Source: Nemania diffusa
Taxonomy: Eukaryota > Ascomycota > Sordariomycetes > Xylariales > Xylariaceae
Direction: 5' to 3'
Assembly (NCBI GenBank): GCA_038501195.1
Contig: JBBPUQ010000009.1
Span: 1,860,001-1,924,000 of the forward strand
DNA: 64,000 nt
Part shown: positions 23,218 through 33,721 of the stretch, piece after piece
Numbering within the stretch: the first letter of the stretch is position 1
Layout: each line of letters begins with the position of its first letter
Notes under the pieces: generated by a model
Told to the model about the DNA's origin: nothing
What the model saw: only the letters and a program-made list of their open reading frames with translations
Databases searched by the model: none
Made by a program: the position numbers and the translations under genes

Positions 23218-23934
23218 ATGGCTTCAACCACCACCAATGTCCGTGTTGGCACCTCCGTTATCCTACGTAACGGCAAAGGGGAGATTCTTATTGGAAAGCG
23301 AAAGAGTAGCCACGGCGCCGGTAAGCGACACTTCTCCAATCTCCATCCCGCCTGTGCCCCGACTTACACAGCGCTGCGCGCTCTTATCCCTCCCCACTCA
23401 TCCCACCTGTGTCTTCTACGACATAACCACAGCTTCCTGTGACATAGAAAATTCTATGAGATTAACTGCTGATTAAAAAAACCTGCAGGCACATGGGCTT
23501 TTCCCGGTGGACACCTCGAAATGGGAGAGGCGATCTTCAAGTGCGCTGAGCGAGAAACCCTCGAGGAGACGAACTTAGACGTCAAAGCCGTCAAGGTCGT
23601 CGGTCTGACGAATGACGTGTTTGATGCCGAGTCGAAGCATTATATCACCATATACGTCGAGTGCACCTTGAAAGACGCAGATGCCCAACCTGTGGTGAGT
23701 TGAACCTTCTGTCTACACCCCTCATCCAATTAAACTAAGGGGATGGCATGAAATGCTGATGGAGTGGTGCAGACTGCGGAACCCGACAAATGCGAGGGCT
23801 GGCACTGGAAGAGCTGGGAAACCATCAAGGGATGGGCCGAACACCATGATGACACGGCGATCGCGTGGGCTGACGACAAGTGCTTCTTGCCTATACTTAA
23901 CCTCGTGAAAGAGAACCCGCAGCTAAAACTGTAG
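23218..23934 (+). CDS. small Nudix hydrolase, NUDT15/MutT-like
   Basis: Predicted nucleotide-sanitising pyrophosphatase, 156 residues. Exons 23218-23320, 23489-23694 and 23773-23934. The joins restore SSHGAGTWAFPGGHLEMGEA and ADAQPVTAEPDKCEGWHWKS. The Nudix box is complete: GGHLEMGEAIFKCAERETLE followed by ETNLD (G-x5-E-x7-RE-x-x-EE pattern). The C-terminal WHWKSWE and FLPILNLVKENP are typical of the NUDT15-like group in fungi and plants. It is the second Nudix gene in a row but is not a close duplicate of the preceding one, which is much longer. Confidence 0.9.
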
Positions 23935-24930
23935 AGTTCTAAGGAAATTCGTGTTGGCGGGTACATCGCGGTTAGTTGGGCCTGCTGCCATTGTTGGTAG
24001 TATTGATGTCGTCAATGTAAGAAAAGATACGCAAATTTCATAGTCGAGTGCCAGGGGCAGGCAGTAGAATACATATACGCATAGATTACTGGCGATATGA
24101 AGTTTTCTTCCCGAAGTCATTGAACTCTAATTATGATTTTGCTTGCTTAACTGCCCAAGTCCGTACTACGTAACCCTTACCTACCTCGTAAAAAAAAAAC
24201 ACAATAAGGGAAGGAGGAAGAACAGACCCAATCTAAGAGTTTAGGCCCGGGCAGTGGTGGATTTGTCTCTTGGCACGATCGATCTACCATCTATCTAACT
24301 TAAATACATAGGTATTGTCTGCGTAGAACTTAGATCATAATATTGAACGAAAATTCCCAAAATAGTATACAGCGCTTAGTACTAACAGCACGACACAACG
24401 CGAGCTTCATATGAGAGTGTCCCGTCCCTCAAACGTGTATACAGTCGCTCAGAGAATTTGTTTCGGCCCCGTCAAATGGAGCAAACTGCGACTGTAATAC
24501 TACACCCCGTTATTTTCCAGGGTTTCCATAGCCAACCGGCACAATTTGCCGATACGACTTCGCCGCAACGCCGAGCCCGATTTGCAAAGCAACCATGCAA
24601 CCCAAGACAATTAGGAGGTGCTTGGCGACCTCCCATTGAGCCTCCGACTCGTAGATTCTGTCTGTACACTAGAAATAAGAAGTCGCAGCGTATTTAGACT
24701 TGGGTACACCTACCAATAATGAAGATTAGAATACGTCATATATGCTGCATGCACGACGAAGAATGTCCAACATTGCGTCCTGGCTGACACCGCATAAACA
24801 GTCCATTCGTTTATACTAAACCGCCTTCTTATCCGGCTCAACTGCAAACTTTTCTTGTGCCGAATTCAGGCTGTCATGCCACTTCCATTCCTTTACTGCT
24901 TCTTCCATCTGCTTACCTCAGTGGCCAAAG
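23935..24930. other. intergenic, 1 kb
   Basis: Includes a short A-run near 24190. Short overlapping frames at 24458-24697 on both strands are unsupported. No gene seen. Confidence 0.55.
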
Positions 24931-26192
24931 ATGACGATCGACGTTGAGAAACCGTTGTCCTCCCCAGGGCGCGGTCGACTTGCCTTTTTAAAGACCAAAC
25001 GAGCGATCGCTACACTGAGCGTGCTGGTGATTGTGTCGGTCGTTCTCATTGGTAAATATGACACCTTTGGCGTATCTTCTTACCATATTTTAATAAGCTG
25101 CTTGCTAACGCATACATATTAGCTCTTGGCGCAACCAACGTGCTCACTCCTCACAGCCACAGTAGCGCCGGCAATGTTAGCAATAGCGATAACGGCAGCA
25201 CCAACAACAGCGACGGCAATAACAATGACGACAGAAACGGCAATAGCACGAACGGCGGCAGCGGCAGCGGCAGTGGCAACGACAATGGCGACAGCAACGG
25301 TAACTTGACGACAAAGCCCGGTAATTGGCGGCCTGAAAACTCAAGTACCATAGCAGACGGCACGCCGCTGCGCATAATGTGCCTAGGAGCCTCCATAACC
25401 AAAGGCGAATTCTCCTCGGACGACAACGGCTTCCGGGACACGTTCCGCGCGGACCTGGCCCGGCGCGGGGCCCCCATCAACATGGTCGGGACGCAGCGGT
25501 TCGGGCTTATGGCCGACAACGACCTGGAGGCGTACGGCGGGAACCGCGTGCAGCAGACGCACGACCACGCCCGGGCCATCGTGCCGAGGCAGCAGCCGAA
25601 CCTCTTCGTCATCAACGCCGGCACCAACAACGTGCTGCAGCGCCGCGACGTCGACGTCGCCGGCGCGCACATGGAGGCCCTGATCGACTACCTGCTCGGC
25701 GCCTCGCCGCGCGCCACCGTCGTGCTGAGCACGCTGCTGACCAACACGGTGCCGGACCGCGAGCCCCTGATCCTGGACATCAACCAGCAGTTCCGCGACC
25801 TGTTCCGGAAGTACGAGGACAGGCCCGTCGTCCTCGCCGAGCTGCACCCCGCCACGGGCCTCCCGGGCAGACCCCAGGTTGAAGATATCGGCCCTGATGG
25901 TTCGCACCCTACCGACCATGGATATGAGATCATGGCCCAGCTCATGGTCGAGGCGGTCCTGGATGCCGACGCGAGAGGGTACCTGCGATGGCCGGAGGAT
26001 GGGCTGGCGTATGATGGAGAAATCGGTCGTCATAATGGGACCAAGACTTCGACTACGGAGGCTTTGCCGCCGAAGACAACCCAGTCAGCTAGCAGGACTA
26101 GCAGCGGCGAATCAGTTAGCAGCAAAATCACTCCAAGTCCTGATGCTGCTACTACCTCTTCTACGACGAATATTGTGGCCTCTACAAAATAG
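24931..26192 (+). CDS. SGNH/GDSL hydrolase with N-terminal membrane anchor
   Basis: Predicted secreted or membrane-anchored esterase/deacetylase of the SGNH superfamily, 396 residues. Exons 24931-25051 and 25123-26192 with a 71-base intron. A single hydrophobic segment (ATLSVLVIVSVVLIALGATN, residues about 27-46) follows a basic cytosolic end, suggesting a type II signal anchor. Next comes a low-complexity Asn/Ser/Gly/Asp linker (residues about 55-105). Catalytic blocks: CLGASITKGE (Ser), DTFRADLARRG, NAGTNNVL (Asn) and DGSHPTDHGY (Asp-x-x-His). The C-terminal tail is Ser/Thr-rich, probably O-glycosylated. The catalytic core is strikingly GC-rich in third positions while the linker and tail are not. 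Confidence 0.88.
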
Positions 26193-26510
26193 AATGTTTG
26201 AAGTGTCATAGGCCGGTCATGAAATCAACGGTTGGGGTTTGTGCATTCGTATTGGGACGGCAGGGTTTGGTTTTTACGAGGAATGGTTATCGCATTGTGA
26301 CGACAATGCAGAACCAGGGACTCCTCCACTATATGTATACATCATTGTAATTTCTGGGGAATTGGTCGTATAAGCAGGGGACTTCACTGTGTGTAATATG
26401 TGCATTCTAGAACTTAGGTACCCCAGCATTATAGATGCATCGAGCCCTCGCGGCGGCTGGATCACGGGGACTGATAAGTCAACACGTATGTCTTTTTTCC
26501 GATCCAAATA
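26193..26510. other. convergent spacer
   Basis: Short 3'-3' spacer; nothing seen. Confidence 0.6.
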
Positions 26511-27458
26511 CTACCTTAAACCCTCCTCTATCTTGGCCAGCTCAGCCATCTGTGCAACGACGTCCTGCTTGGCGGCGTCCGACGGCTCGATGTAGGGGCG
26601 TCTAGGCCGCAACTTCTGCTCCGCTCCCTCGATCCCCGCCGCCTTCGCCGTGTGGATGGCGGCGGCGTACTTGGTCGCCGCGATGCCCGACTTGCAGGGT
26701 TGCTCGGCGAGCGCGGCCTTCTGGTGCAGCGCGAGGGCCTCGGCGTGCTTACCCTCCTTGTAGAGCTCGTAGACCCGGACGATGGCGCGCGGGAAGACGT
26801 TGGCGAAGGCGGCGATGCAGCCCGCCGAGCCGACGCTGAGCCCGCCGATCAGGAAGTCCGACTGGCCCCCAAAGACGGCGAAGCGCTCCGGGGGCAGCTC
26901 CGCCGCGATGCGCGTGATCTTGGCCACGGAGCCGCACGTGAGCTTGACGCCGACGATGTTCTCGTGGCGGCGCGCGAGGCGGACCACGGTCGCCGAGTCG
27001 AGGTCGACGCCGTTGCAGACGCCGGGGAAGTTGTACAGCACCACGGGCAGCGGGCTCGCGGCGGCGACGTCGGCGAAGAAGCCGTCGACGACGGCGGGCG
27101 TGGTGGCCTTGCCGAAGTAGGCCGGGGGCAGCACGAGGGCGTAGGTGGCGCCCGCGGCGGCGGCGTCGGCGATGTGCTCGAGCACCTGCCGCGTCGAGTG
27201 CCCGCCGACGCCCGCCATGAGGGGGAAGGCCGGGCCGCAGGCGGCGCGCGCGACCTGCACCAGCTGGCGGCGCTCCTCGCGCGTCAGGAGGAAGGTCTCG
27301 GCGTTCGTGCCGAGGATCACGAGGCCCGCGAGCCCGGACTTGGACAGGTACGAATAGTACGTCCCCTGGTCGGCGGGGAGGAGCGTGTCCGTCTCCGGGT
27401 CGAAGAAAGTGATAGCTGGGGCCCAGATGCCGCTGGGCGGGACCTTGGGGAACGACAT
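26511..27458 (-). CDS. DapA/HOGA-type aldolase family protein
   Basis: Single-exon 315-residue class I (Schiff-base) aldolase of the dihydrodipicolinate synthase superfamily. Fungi lack the DAP route, so likely reactions are 4-hydroxy-2-oxoglutarate aldolase or L-threo-3-deoxy-hexulosonate aldolase (D-galacturonate catabolism). Visible: start SGIWAPAITFF, GTNAETFLLTREER in place of the GTTGE motif, LMAGVGGHSTRQ, the Tyr motif VVLYNFPGVCNGVDLD and the Schiff-base Lys in NIVGVKLTCGSVAKI. The TIM-barrel length is normal and the gene looks intact. Third positions are strongly G/C. It is divergent from RTC1 across about 1 kb. Confidence 0.9.
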   Translation of the reverse strand: MSFPKVPPSGIWAPAITFFDPETDTLLPADQGTYYSYLSKSGLAGLVILGTNAETFLLTREERRQLVQVARAACGPAFPLMAGVGGHSTRQVLEHIADAAAAGATYALVLPPAYFGKATTPAVVDGFFADVAAASPLPVVLYNFPGVCNGVDLDSATVVRLARRHENIVGVKLTCGSVAKITRIAAELPPERFAVFGGQSDFLIGGLSVGSAGCIAAFANVFPRAIVRVYELYKEGKHAEALALHQKAALAEQPCKSGIAATKYAAAIHTAKAAGIEGAEQKLRPRRPYIEPSDAAKQDVVAQMAELAKIEEGLR

Positions 27459-28485
27459 GGTTGGATTCTAAAATGAGTGATCGAGCGAGCGAGCGAGCAA
27501 CTATCTCTATGTAGTCCACACGGAAGATCTAAACCCCCCTATTTTCTCAGGATCTGGTCTCCTTTCCCCTGTTTCTAGTTCAATGATCTAGATACTTGGT
27601 GTCTAAAATAAGCTTAGACATTAGCAGGCTTTTATATACGCGGCAAAGTTGGTTGACGTGCTGTATGTCGCGATCGGCCTCGGGGGAGATATGCCGATCT
27701 CGCTGGCTTGGAGAGCTGTCCCGCACCAAGTTCGGGCCTCGATTCTCCATCCAGAGCGACTAGGTTAGGTAGGTAGCTATGCTCTCTGCTACATGGTATA
27801 TATAGCATCAAGATAGCGTAGATAGCCTACTCTTTATCTCGTAATCACCTTACTTCAGTATTCAATGCCATCGCAGTGTCGAGTTTCTCTACTTACTCAA
27901 GACTCGGAGGGATACATGGTAAGTCTATACGGGGCATTAAGAAATATAGTTTCGATAGGCATCTATGCATTACCATTGTTGGTGTTGGGGAAGTGCTATG
28001 GCTTCGCAATTCGTCGTATGAGTTTTCTGTATTCTCAGTGGTTGAGGGAGACGTGTAGGTACCAACGTAATGCTATAATGCAGGCGTCATTTATACAGCA
28101 TACACCTGAAGCAGGCCTGACTCAGACTACCTAGGTAGATGAAGGTACCTCTCTAGGCTCCATGTGTCTGCCTGCAGGCACGAGTCTCAGTGTTCAATGT
28201 GGGGCACCTGCCTCAAACCTCCTCTGCAGTTCGCCGCGCCGCGGTTCAGCGCAGCTTGCCCCTTCGCATTTCGTCGATGCTTCAACTCTCCGTCTGTCGC
28301 GACTCTACATTTATTCAAGAATGTTTCTGCACGATTGGCAAGCGCTATACCTCGGCACAGGCGCTTAGGACTGAGCTGATCACAGCTTCGAACACTGGAC
28401 GACCCCTGTGCCATCCGAACAATGACGCCGTCCCAATCGTGTCCTCAACCGGCCAAACTGCGCCGTCACCATCATCGTCCTTGCC
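27459..28485. other. divergent intergenic, 1 kb
   Basis: Promoter region of the aldolase gene and RTC1. It contains a GAGC microsatellite at about 27482-27500. ORFs at 27865-28134 and 28162-28510 are unsupported; they may be leader sequence of RTC1. Confidence 0.55.
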
Positions 28486-31400
28486 ATGTATAACCAAGGC
28501 AGGATCATAAAGAGGCTTCTTGGCCGTCCCGACACCGACATCGCTAGTGATTCTGCTCTCGACACCACCAGCTCTCCTAACCCCCAGGCTTACCGTCCGA
28601 AGGCCTCGCGAAACGCCTCCTACCCCTCGTCCGTCCCCGTAGCCTGCGTCGACCGCGCCACCGATGGCCACCTTGCTGTTCTGGGGGGCCGGCATATACT
28701 CAAGGTCATTCGCATAGATGGCTCTACAATAAAGGAGCTTGCCGATGTGCGCTCTGCCATCACCTCCCATCTCCCGAACCGGGGCTCTGAACATCTGTCG
28801 ATAAAGGATGTGAAGCTGGCTACTAGCCATGGCGGTGACCCCGCCGTCCTCACTGCGTGCGCCAGCGGCAAGGTCTTCATGTACGATGTCCACCGCTTAG
28901 CCTCGGGCCTAGGCTTCAATTATACGCAGATATGTGAAGGCTCGCGACAGATAAATAAGCTCGACTTGAATCCCCACAGGGGTAACTTATTGCTTGCGGC
29001 TGGTCAAGATGGCATCGTGCGCTGCTTCGATATCAATGCGCCCTTGCCGCCGGGGCGGAATGGCCCAGTCTTCCGCATATTACAAGCCATGAAGAATAAT
29101 TCTGATCCCGTTCGCGATTTACAGTGGGCACCCAAGGATGGCATGATGTTTGCCTGTGGAACCGAATCGGGCATCATAGCGAAATGGGATATACGCAAGG
29201 CCAGCGTCCCTCTACTCAGAATCAATGCGCACGACACTCAAAAGGGCGTCTCTTCGATATCATGGCACCCTGACGGCGACCACCTAATCAGCGCTGGACT
29301 TGACGGGAAATGTTACGTGTGGGACTTGTCTAAGAATGCCGAGAAGAGACAAAAGGCTAAATGGACCATTAATGCCCCGGCACCTGTGACATCTGTTGCG
29401 TGGCGGCCTGGGCTGTGGTCCGCTACCGCGCAAGGACGACGAGCTGCCCAGGTTGCCGTGTCCTACGGTGATGGTAGCAGTCTCAGGAACGGCATTAGGT
29501 CCGTACATATCTGGGATCTCGCGCGCCCGACGATTCCCTACAAAGAGATTGAATTGTTCGAGAATTCACCGGATGCCCTCATCTGGCATGATCAAGATTT
29601 GCTCTGGGCTGTAGGGCAAGACGGATTCACCCAATGTGATGTCGCCTTTGCCCCCAAGGCTATGGACCGCCGACCTGTTTCGAGTCTCGATTTCTCCCCA
29701 ACAGGAGAGGCGCTCATGTTTCTGGAGGAGAGAATTCAAGTGCCAAGACCACGGGCAATGGTAAAGGCTCATGATTTGCCCTCAACCTCTTCATATAGCT
29801 CCAGCCCAAGTGGCCAAATGCTTAGCATCAGCCGTAGCGATTCCGAAGAAGATGTAATAGGTAGCTTCTTAGGCCCGAAGCGCCGGGTGAATGGCAAGCA
29901 AAGAGGTACACATCGACCAGCACAATCACTCAGTACGACTCCTCCCTCGGGCCCTGGCCTTGAAGACCGGGTTATCTCGTTGGAGCAAGCAATCAAGCTC
30001 ACCGTGCCCTTCAAACCACAACAAGTAATGGCTGTTGGGCATATCCCGGCAGCTACTAACGTCGACACTTATCATTTCCTTTCGCAGCAGTACCTCGAAA
30101 TCCTCAGGCAAGACCTCCCACATTCGGATGGATCAGGGCCACTTGACGGGAGAATCTTGAAAATCATGGGTAAATATGCCCGGGCTGCTGAAAGTAAAAG
30201 CCTGTTTCGGCTAGCACAAACATGGCGTATACTGTCTTATGCTATGAGCTTGCTATTGGCAAATAGGTCAAAATACCATCTCGATTGTCGTCTCACTAAT
30301 ATCGCTGGGAACAAATCCTTTTTACGCCAAGGTGGTGATACGAAGTCCCCGTCCTTAAGAGTTAATTCATCCTCCCAGCTTCGAGATGACGGCGAAGAAA
30401 TTTTGAGGCCACCCAAGCCAATTCCATCTGTAGATCAGCGTCTGGCTCCCAGGTCGTTACACCTTATCGAAGAGGCTTATAGCGAATCTAATGTATCTAC
30501 CCCTCTTGCTCGGCCAGTGAGAGATGATAAAGCCGAGTTTGAGGGGCCTAGTACTGTAAAAAGGTTAACTCCAGTTTACGAGGTAGAGAGCTTCTCTTTA
30601 CCCCCGGCGATTCACGCTAGTCCCCGCCGGCGACTCGATTCTTCTTCTTTGTCTGTCATTAGTCAAGAGAGTCAAATATCAAGCACCGAAGGGTATGATT
30701 TTTACGATATAGAAGCTGCCGAAACCTTACCGATTGCTATTGATGTACCTAAGAAGAAGGAACCGCTGAGAATTGACCCTATGGAGCCAAGGTCGCCTAA
30801 TAGCCGCCGAAAACCTGCAGTCAGGCTCGATTCAGATGAAAGTTTCACCCAAATGTTTTCATTATCCGATACAAGCCGCCGGGCTTCCCTCATAAGGACC
30901 CCATCTAGAGAGAGTGTACCGCAAAAGCCATATCGACTCTCGCGAGAGAGCTCTCAGGAAGGTAGTGAAGTGGATTTCAGCAGCAGAATACAGGCCCGGC
31001 GAATCGAGTCCCCAGTCCGTCATGAGCGGTCATCACCGATTCGTTTTCACAGGTATACGTCAGACGGCTTATCGGAAGATTTCATGGTTTCTCAAGCAAC
31101 TACTGATACCATCGAAACTGACCCTACCAGTATTGAAGCACTTCACTATTCTACAGAAATTAAGCCCAGCCTACCAGCTATTCACAACACAGTGGCTCGA
31201 TTTAGACACAAAGATAGCAGGCCAGAGGATTGTACGTCGCCGATACTCACAGATACCGACTTTTTGCCTTGGGACGACGACCCGTCTTACCCATATCCAA
31301 TCAGCTCCGGGGCTGGCCCCGAAACTAGTTCGCCGCCCATTAATCCTTATCAAATTTTAGCACAGGCATTTGAGTTTGAGACTAGGCGCTCAGCTCTTAA

Positions 31401-32415
31401 CGCCTCTGCCATGATCTTGCTCCTGAAGCCTCTAATGCCGAACGGCATAATTGATTCACACCAAGCTACCGCTGTGCTACGGCAACATCATTCTCGGCTT
31501 ATGAACATGAAGCTATTTGTTGAGGCTGCAATGTTGCGAAATCTCTGCCTCCGTGGTTGGCCTTCTGGTATTGCCAGTTGGGGCGAGAATTATAGCTCTA
31601 TTTTCCGCCCAGCTCAAGAGCGAGTCGGCGGCGGGTTTGCATGCGCGCAGTGTCATAAGCCTCGCGAGGTCAGCCGCTCTTCACCCGAAGGCTCAGAAAT
31701 CTGGAGATGCGAGCGCTGTCGTGCACTTGTAGCGCCATGCGCAGTCTGTGGGCACCGAGAGGTGGCTTCGGAATCCACGTCGTTCACTATTGATGCAGGT
31801 TTGCGTACAGTCTTGACCCAATCCGAGGACTCGATTCTCTCGACTTGGTGGTATTGTCCAGGTTGTTCCCATGGTGGGCACGCCAATTGTCTCCAAGAAT
31901 GGCACGCGCCCGTTGTATCAACGCAGGCCGGTGAATTCCCTGACACTCCCAGATTAGATCTATTTGAAGATTATTATCCTCAGACCAATAGTGATGGTTG
32001 CTGTCCTCTCGACGGTTGTGGCCACGCTTGTCTTCCCGGAAGGTGGCGGAATGAAAGTAGTACAGCACGAGCCGAAGAGCTGGGACGGGCCGTACGGGAA
32101 CAGTATCGTGGTGTGATCACCGATCTTAAGAAGGCCGATAACAGGAAAAAGCTACCTAGAGATGTATCAGTTATTTCTACGCCTGCGGGCAGTGTGAGAG
32201 GGGACACCCTCGAAATCCCACAAAGTCGAGCCGTGGAGAGTGTCCGTGAAGTTCTCGCCGCAAGTGGTCACGAGAAATTCGACAAGCCTGGTGTTCTCAT
32301 GGGCATCCTAAGCTCTAGCCCTGGGCGAGGCGGTAGCTTCGCGGCTAGTGGCGGTGGGGTTGAAAGGGAACGCAGGAAGAGCGTCAAGTTTGCTGGGGCT
32401 GCTAATGATCAGTAA
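28486..32415 (+). CDS. rtc1: RTC1/WDR24-like subunit of the SEA (GATOR2) complex
   Basis: Restriction of telomere capping protein 1 (Sea2), a vacuole-associated subunit of the SEACAT/GATOR2 complex upstream of TORC1. Single exon of 1309 residues, normal for Pezizomycotina. The N-terminal half (about residues 55-400) is a WD40 propeller, with repeats such as DLQWAPKDGMMFACGTESGI, ISWHPDGDHLISAGLDGKCY and VRSVHIWDLA-type blades. A long Ser-rich disordered middle follows. The C-terminal region (about 1050-1190) has paired zinc ligands: CAQCHKPREV, CERCRALVAPCAVCGH, WWYCPGCSHGGHANCLQEWH and CPLDGCGHACLPG, the RING-like fold typical of SEA subunits. No break seen. Confidence 0.93.
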   Translation: MYNQGRIIKRLLGRPDTDIASDSALDTTSSPNPQAYRPKASRNASYPSSVPVACVDRATDGHLAVLGGRHILKVIRIDGSTIKELADVRSAITSHLPNRGSEHLSIKDVKLATSHGGDPAVLTACASGKVFMYDVHRLASGLGFNYTQICEGSRQINKLDLNPHRGNLLLAAGQDGIVRCFDINAPLPPGRNGPVFRILQAMKNNSDPVRDLQWAPKDGMMFACGTESGIIAKWDIRKASVPLLRINAHDTQKGVSSISWHPDGDHLISAGLDGKCYVWDLSKNAEKRQKAKWTINAPAPVTSVAWRPGLWSATAQGRRAAQVAVSYGDGSSLRNGIRSVHIWDLARPTIPYKEIELFENSPDALIWHDQDLLWAVGQDGFTQCDVAFAPKAMDRRPVSSLDFSPTGEALMFLEERIQVPRPRAMVKAHDLPSTSSYSSSPSGQMLSISRSDSEEDVIGSFLGPKRRVNGKQRGTHRPAQSLSTTPPSGPGLEDRVISLEQAIKLTVPFKPQQVMAVGHIPAATNVDTYHFLSQQYLEILRQDLPHSDGSGPLDGRILKIMGKYARAAESKSLFRLAQTWRILSYAMSLLLANRSKYHLDCRLTNIAGNKSFLRQGGDTKSPSLRVNSSSQLRDDGEEILRPPKPIPSVDQRLAPRSLHLIEEAYSESNVSTPLARPVRDDKAEFEGPSTVKRLTPVYEVESFSLPPAIHASPRRRLDSSSLSVISQESQISSTEGYDFYDIEAAETLPIAIDVPKKKEPLRIDPMEPRSPNSRRKPAVRLDSDESFTQMFSLSDTSRRASLIRTPSRESVPQKPYRLSRESSQEGSEVDFSSRIQARRIESPVRHERSSPIRFHRYTSDGLSEDFMVSQATTDTIETDPTSIEALHYSTEIKPSLPAIHNTVARFRHKDSRPEDCTSPILTDTDFLPWDDDPSYPYPISSGAGPETSSPPINPYQILAQAFEFETRRSALNASAMILLLKPLMPNGIIDSHQATAVLRQHHSRLMNMKLFVEAAMLRNLCLRGWPSGIASWGENYSSIFRPAQERVGGGFACAQCHKPREVSRSSPEGSEIWRCERCRALVAPCAVCGHREVASESTSFTIDAGLRTVLTQSEDSILSTWWYCPGCSHGGHANCLQEWHAPVVSTQAGEFPDTPRLDLFEDYYPQTNSDGCCPLDGCGHACLPGRWRNESSTARAEELGRAVREQYRGVITDLKKADNRKKLPRDVSVISTPAGSVRGDTLEIPQSRAVESVREVLAASGHEKFDKPGVLMGILSSSPGRGGSFAASGGGVERERRKSVKFAGAANDQ

Positions 32416-32879
32416 CAGTAGCGTCATTCTTTACTTGAGACTCGAAAGGAACTACATGTATTGGTGATAGGCAATCTTGGTTACTGCAGCCGCAGCTGGG
32501 AGACGGACATTCCTCGGTACCGCTTCGCTAGAGGTATGAGATGGTGTACTATATACTATAGCGTGTCGGATAGGCCTGTCTATAACTTTAATGTGTGTAA
32601 GTATAATGGGGAAGGCGTAAATATTGTACAAAACATGTTGTCCTTTAAACGTGATGAACCCATTTCTTTTTTTGTCTTTACTCCAAGACTGATATCTATG
32701 AAAGTGCTCGAACTTGGTGGGGGTTAGGTAACCCCAGATTCTCCTCACCATTTCTCCTCATTTCATCACAAACTTATATATATATCCAACCCATCGATCT
32801 ATGAAGATTCTATACATGTAACACTATAGCCTCAATTTCTCCAGAACCGTCAAGGGAGCATCACAACGACGGCCTAAAA
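32416..32879. other. intergenic
   Basis: Spacer with TATATATATA near 32777. No gene supported. Confidence 0.6.
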
Positions 32880-33422
32880 ATGGCATCTCCACACCCCTTC
32901 ACACCAACAGACATGGCCCACCTCCGCCGCACCATCGCCCTCGCGGCCGAGGCGCTCGAGGCGGGGGACGCGCCCTTCGGGTCGGTGCTCGTGGACGGCG
33001 CCGGGGCCGTGCTGCGCGAGGACCGCAACCGCATCCGCACGGCGGGCGACGGCACGCGGCACCCCGAGCTCGAGCTCGCGCGGTGGGCGGCGGCCCACGT
33101 GCCGGACGCCGCGGCGCGGAAGGCGGCGACGGTGTACACGTCCGGGGAGCACTGCGCCATGTGCGCCGCCGCGCACGCGTGGGTCGGGCTCGGGCGCGTC
33201 GTGTACGTGGCTGGCGCGGCGCAGCTGGATGGGTGGATGGAGGAGTTCAGAAGGGAGAAGAGAGCCGGAGGGGGGGATGGGGGAGAGGAGGAGAAGGCGC
33301 CGGTGGCGACGCTGCCGATTCAGAGGGTTGCGCCGGGGATAGAGGTTGCGGGGCCGGTGGGGGAGCTGGAGGGGGAGATTAAGGGGTTGCATAGGAGGTA
33401 TGCGGGTTTGGCGACGCCGTGA
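32880..33422 (+). CDS. CMP/dCMP- or guanine-deaminase-like zinc hydrolase
   Basis: Single-exon 180-residue protein of the cytidine deaminase superfamily (guanine deaminase/tRNA deaminase-like branch). It has the zinc and proton-shuttle motif HPELELARW (His and Glu) and the second motif YTSGEHCAMCAAAHAW with two zinc cysteines. The usual Pro before the first Cys is His here. The N-terminal core APFGSVLVDGAGAVLREDRN matches the fold. The C-terminal half has a Gly/Glu-rich insert (about residues 122-140). Its first 250 bases are extremely GC-rich. Substrate unknown: nucleoside or free base are both possible. Confidence 0.85.
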   Translation: MASPHPFTPTDMAHLRRTIALAAEALEAGDAPFGSVLVDGAGAVLREDRNRIRTAGDGTRHPELELARWAAAHVPDAAARKAATVYTSGEHCAMCAAAHAWVGLGRVVYVAGAAQLDGWMEEFRREKRAGGGDGGEEEKAPVATLPIQRVAPGIEVAGPVGELEGEIKGLHRRYAGLATP

Positions 33423-33721
33423 GGGATGATGGACTGTATAATTTGTGTGTGGCTTGTTACCTTTGACTCTGAACTTGCATTGGATACTGCCGAAAGGGGC
33501 TTACAAAAAACTAGCGACATGGTTACGTTTAATAGGGATGCTATTTATATGGACAACTGGATCAAGATTGTGTATTCTTCACGAGGCTTTAGATGTATGA
33601 AGGAAACTGTGCTATGCATGGCATTTACGTATTTATTCATCGAAAAGAAATGTACCTAATCTACCAAAGAACTATCACTCACCTTCTTAACTACTAGATC
33701 TAGTCAGCGACTGGATCTTTC

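Noticed and set aside
25383..26033. Long antisense ORF opposite the SGNH hydrolase
   Set aside because: Shadow of a GC3-rich gene; the sense frame has all catalytic blocks.
26652..27519. ORFs on both strands overlapping the aldolase gene
   Set aside because: Arg/Gly/Ala-rich shadows of a GC3-rich aldolase with intact active-site motifs.
28190..28510. ORF just upstream of and overlapping RTC1
   Set aside because: No recognisable protein; more likely 5' leader of RTC1.
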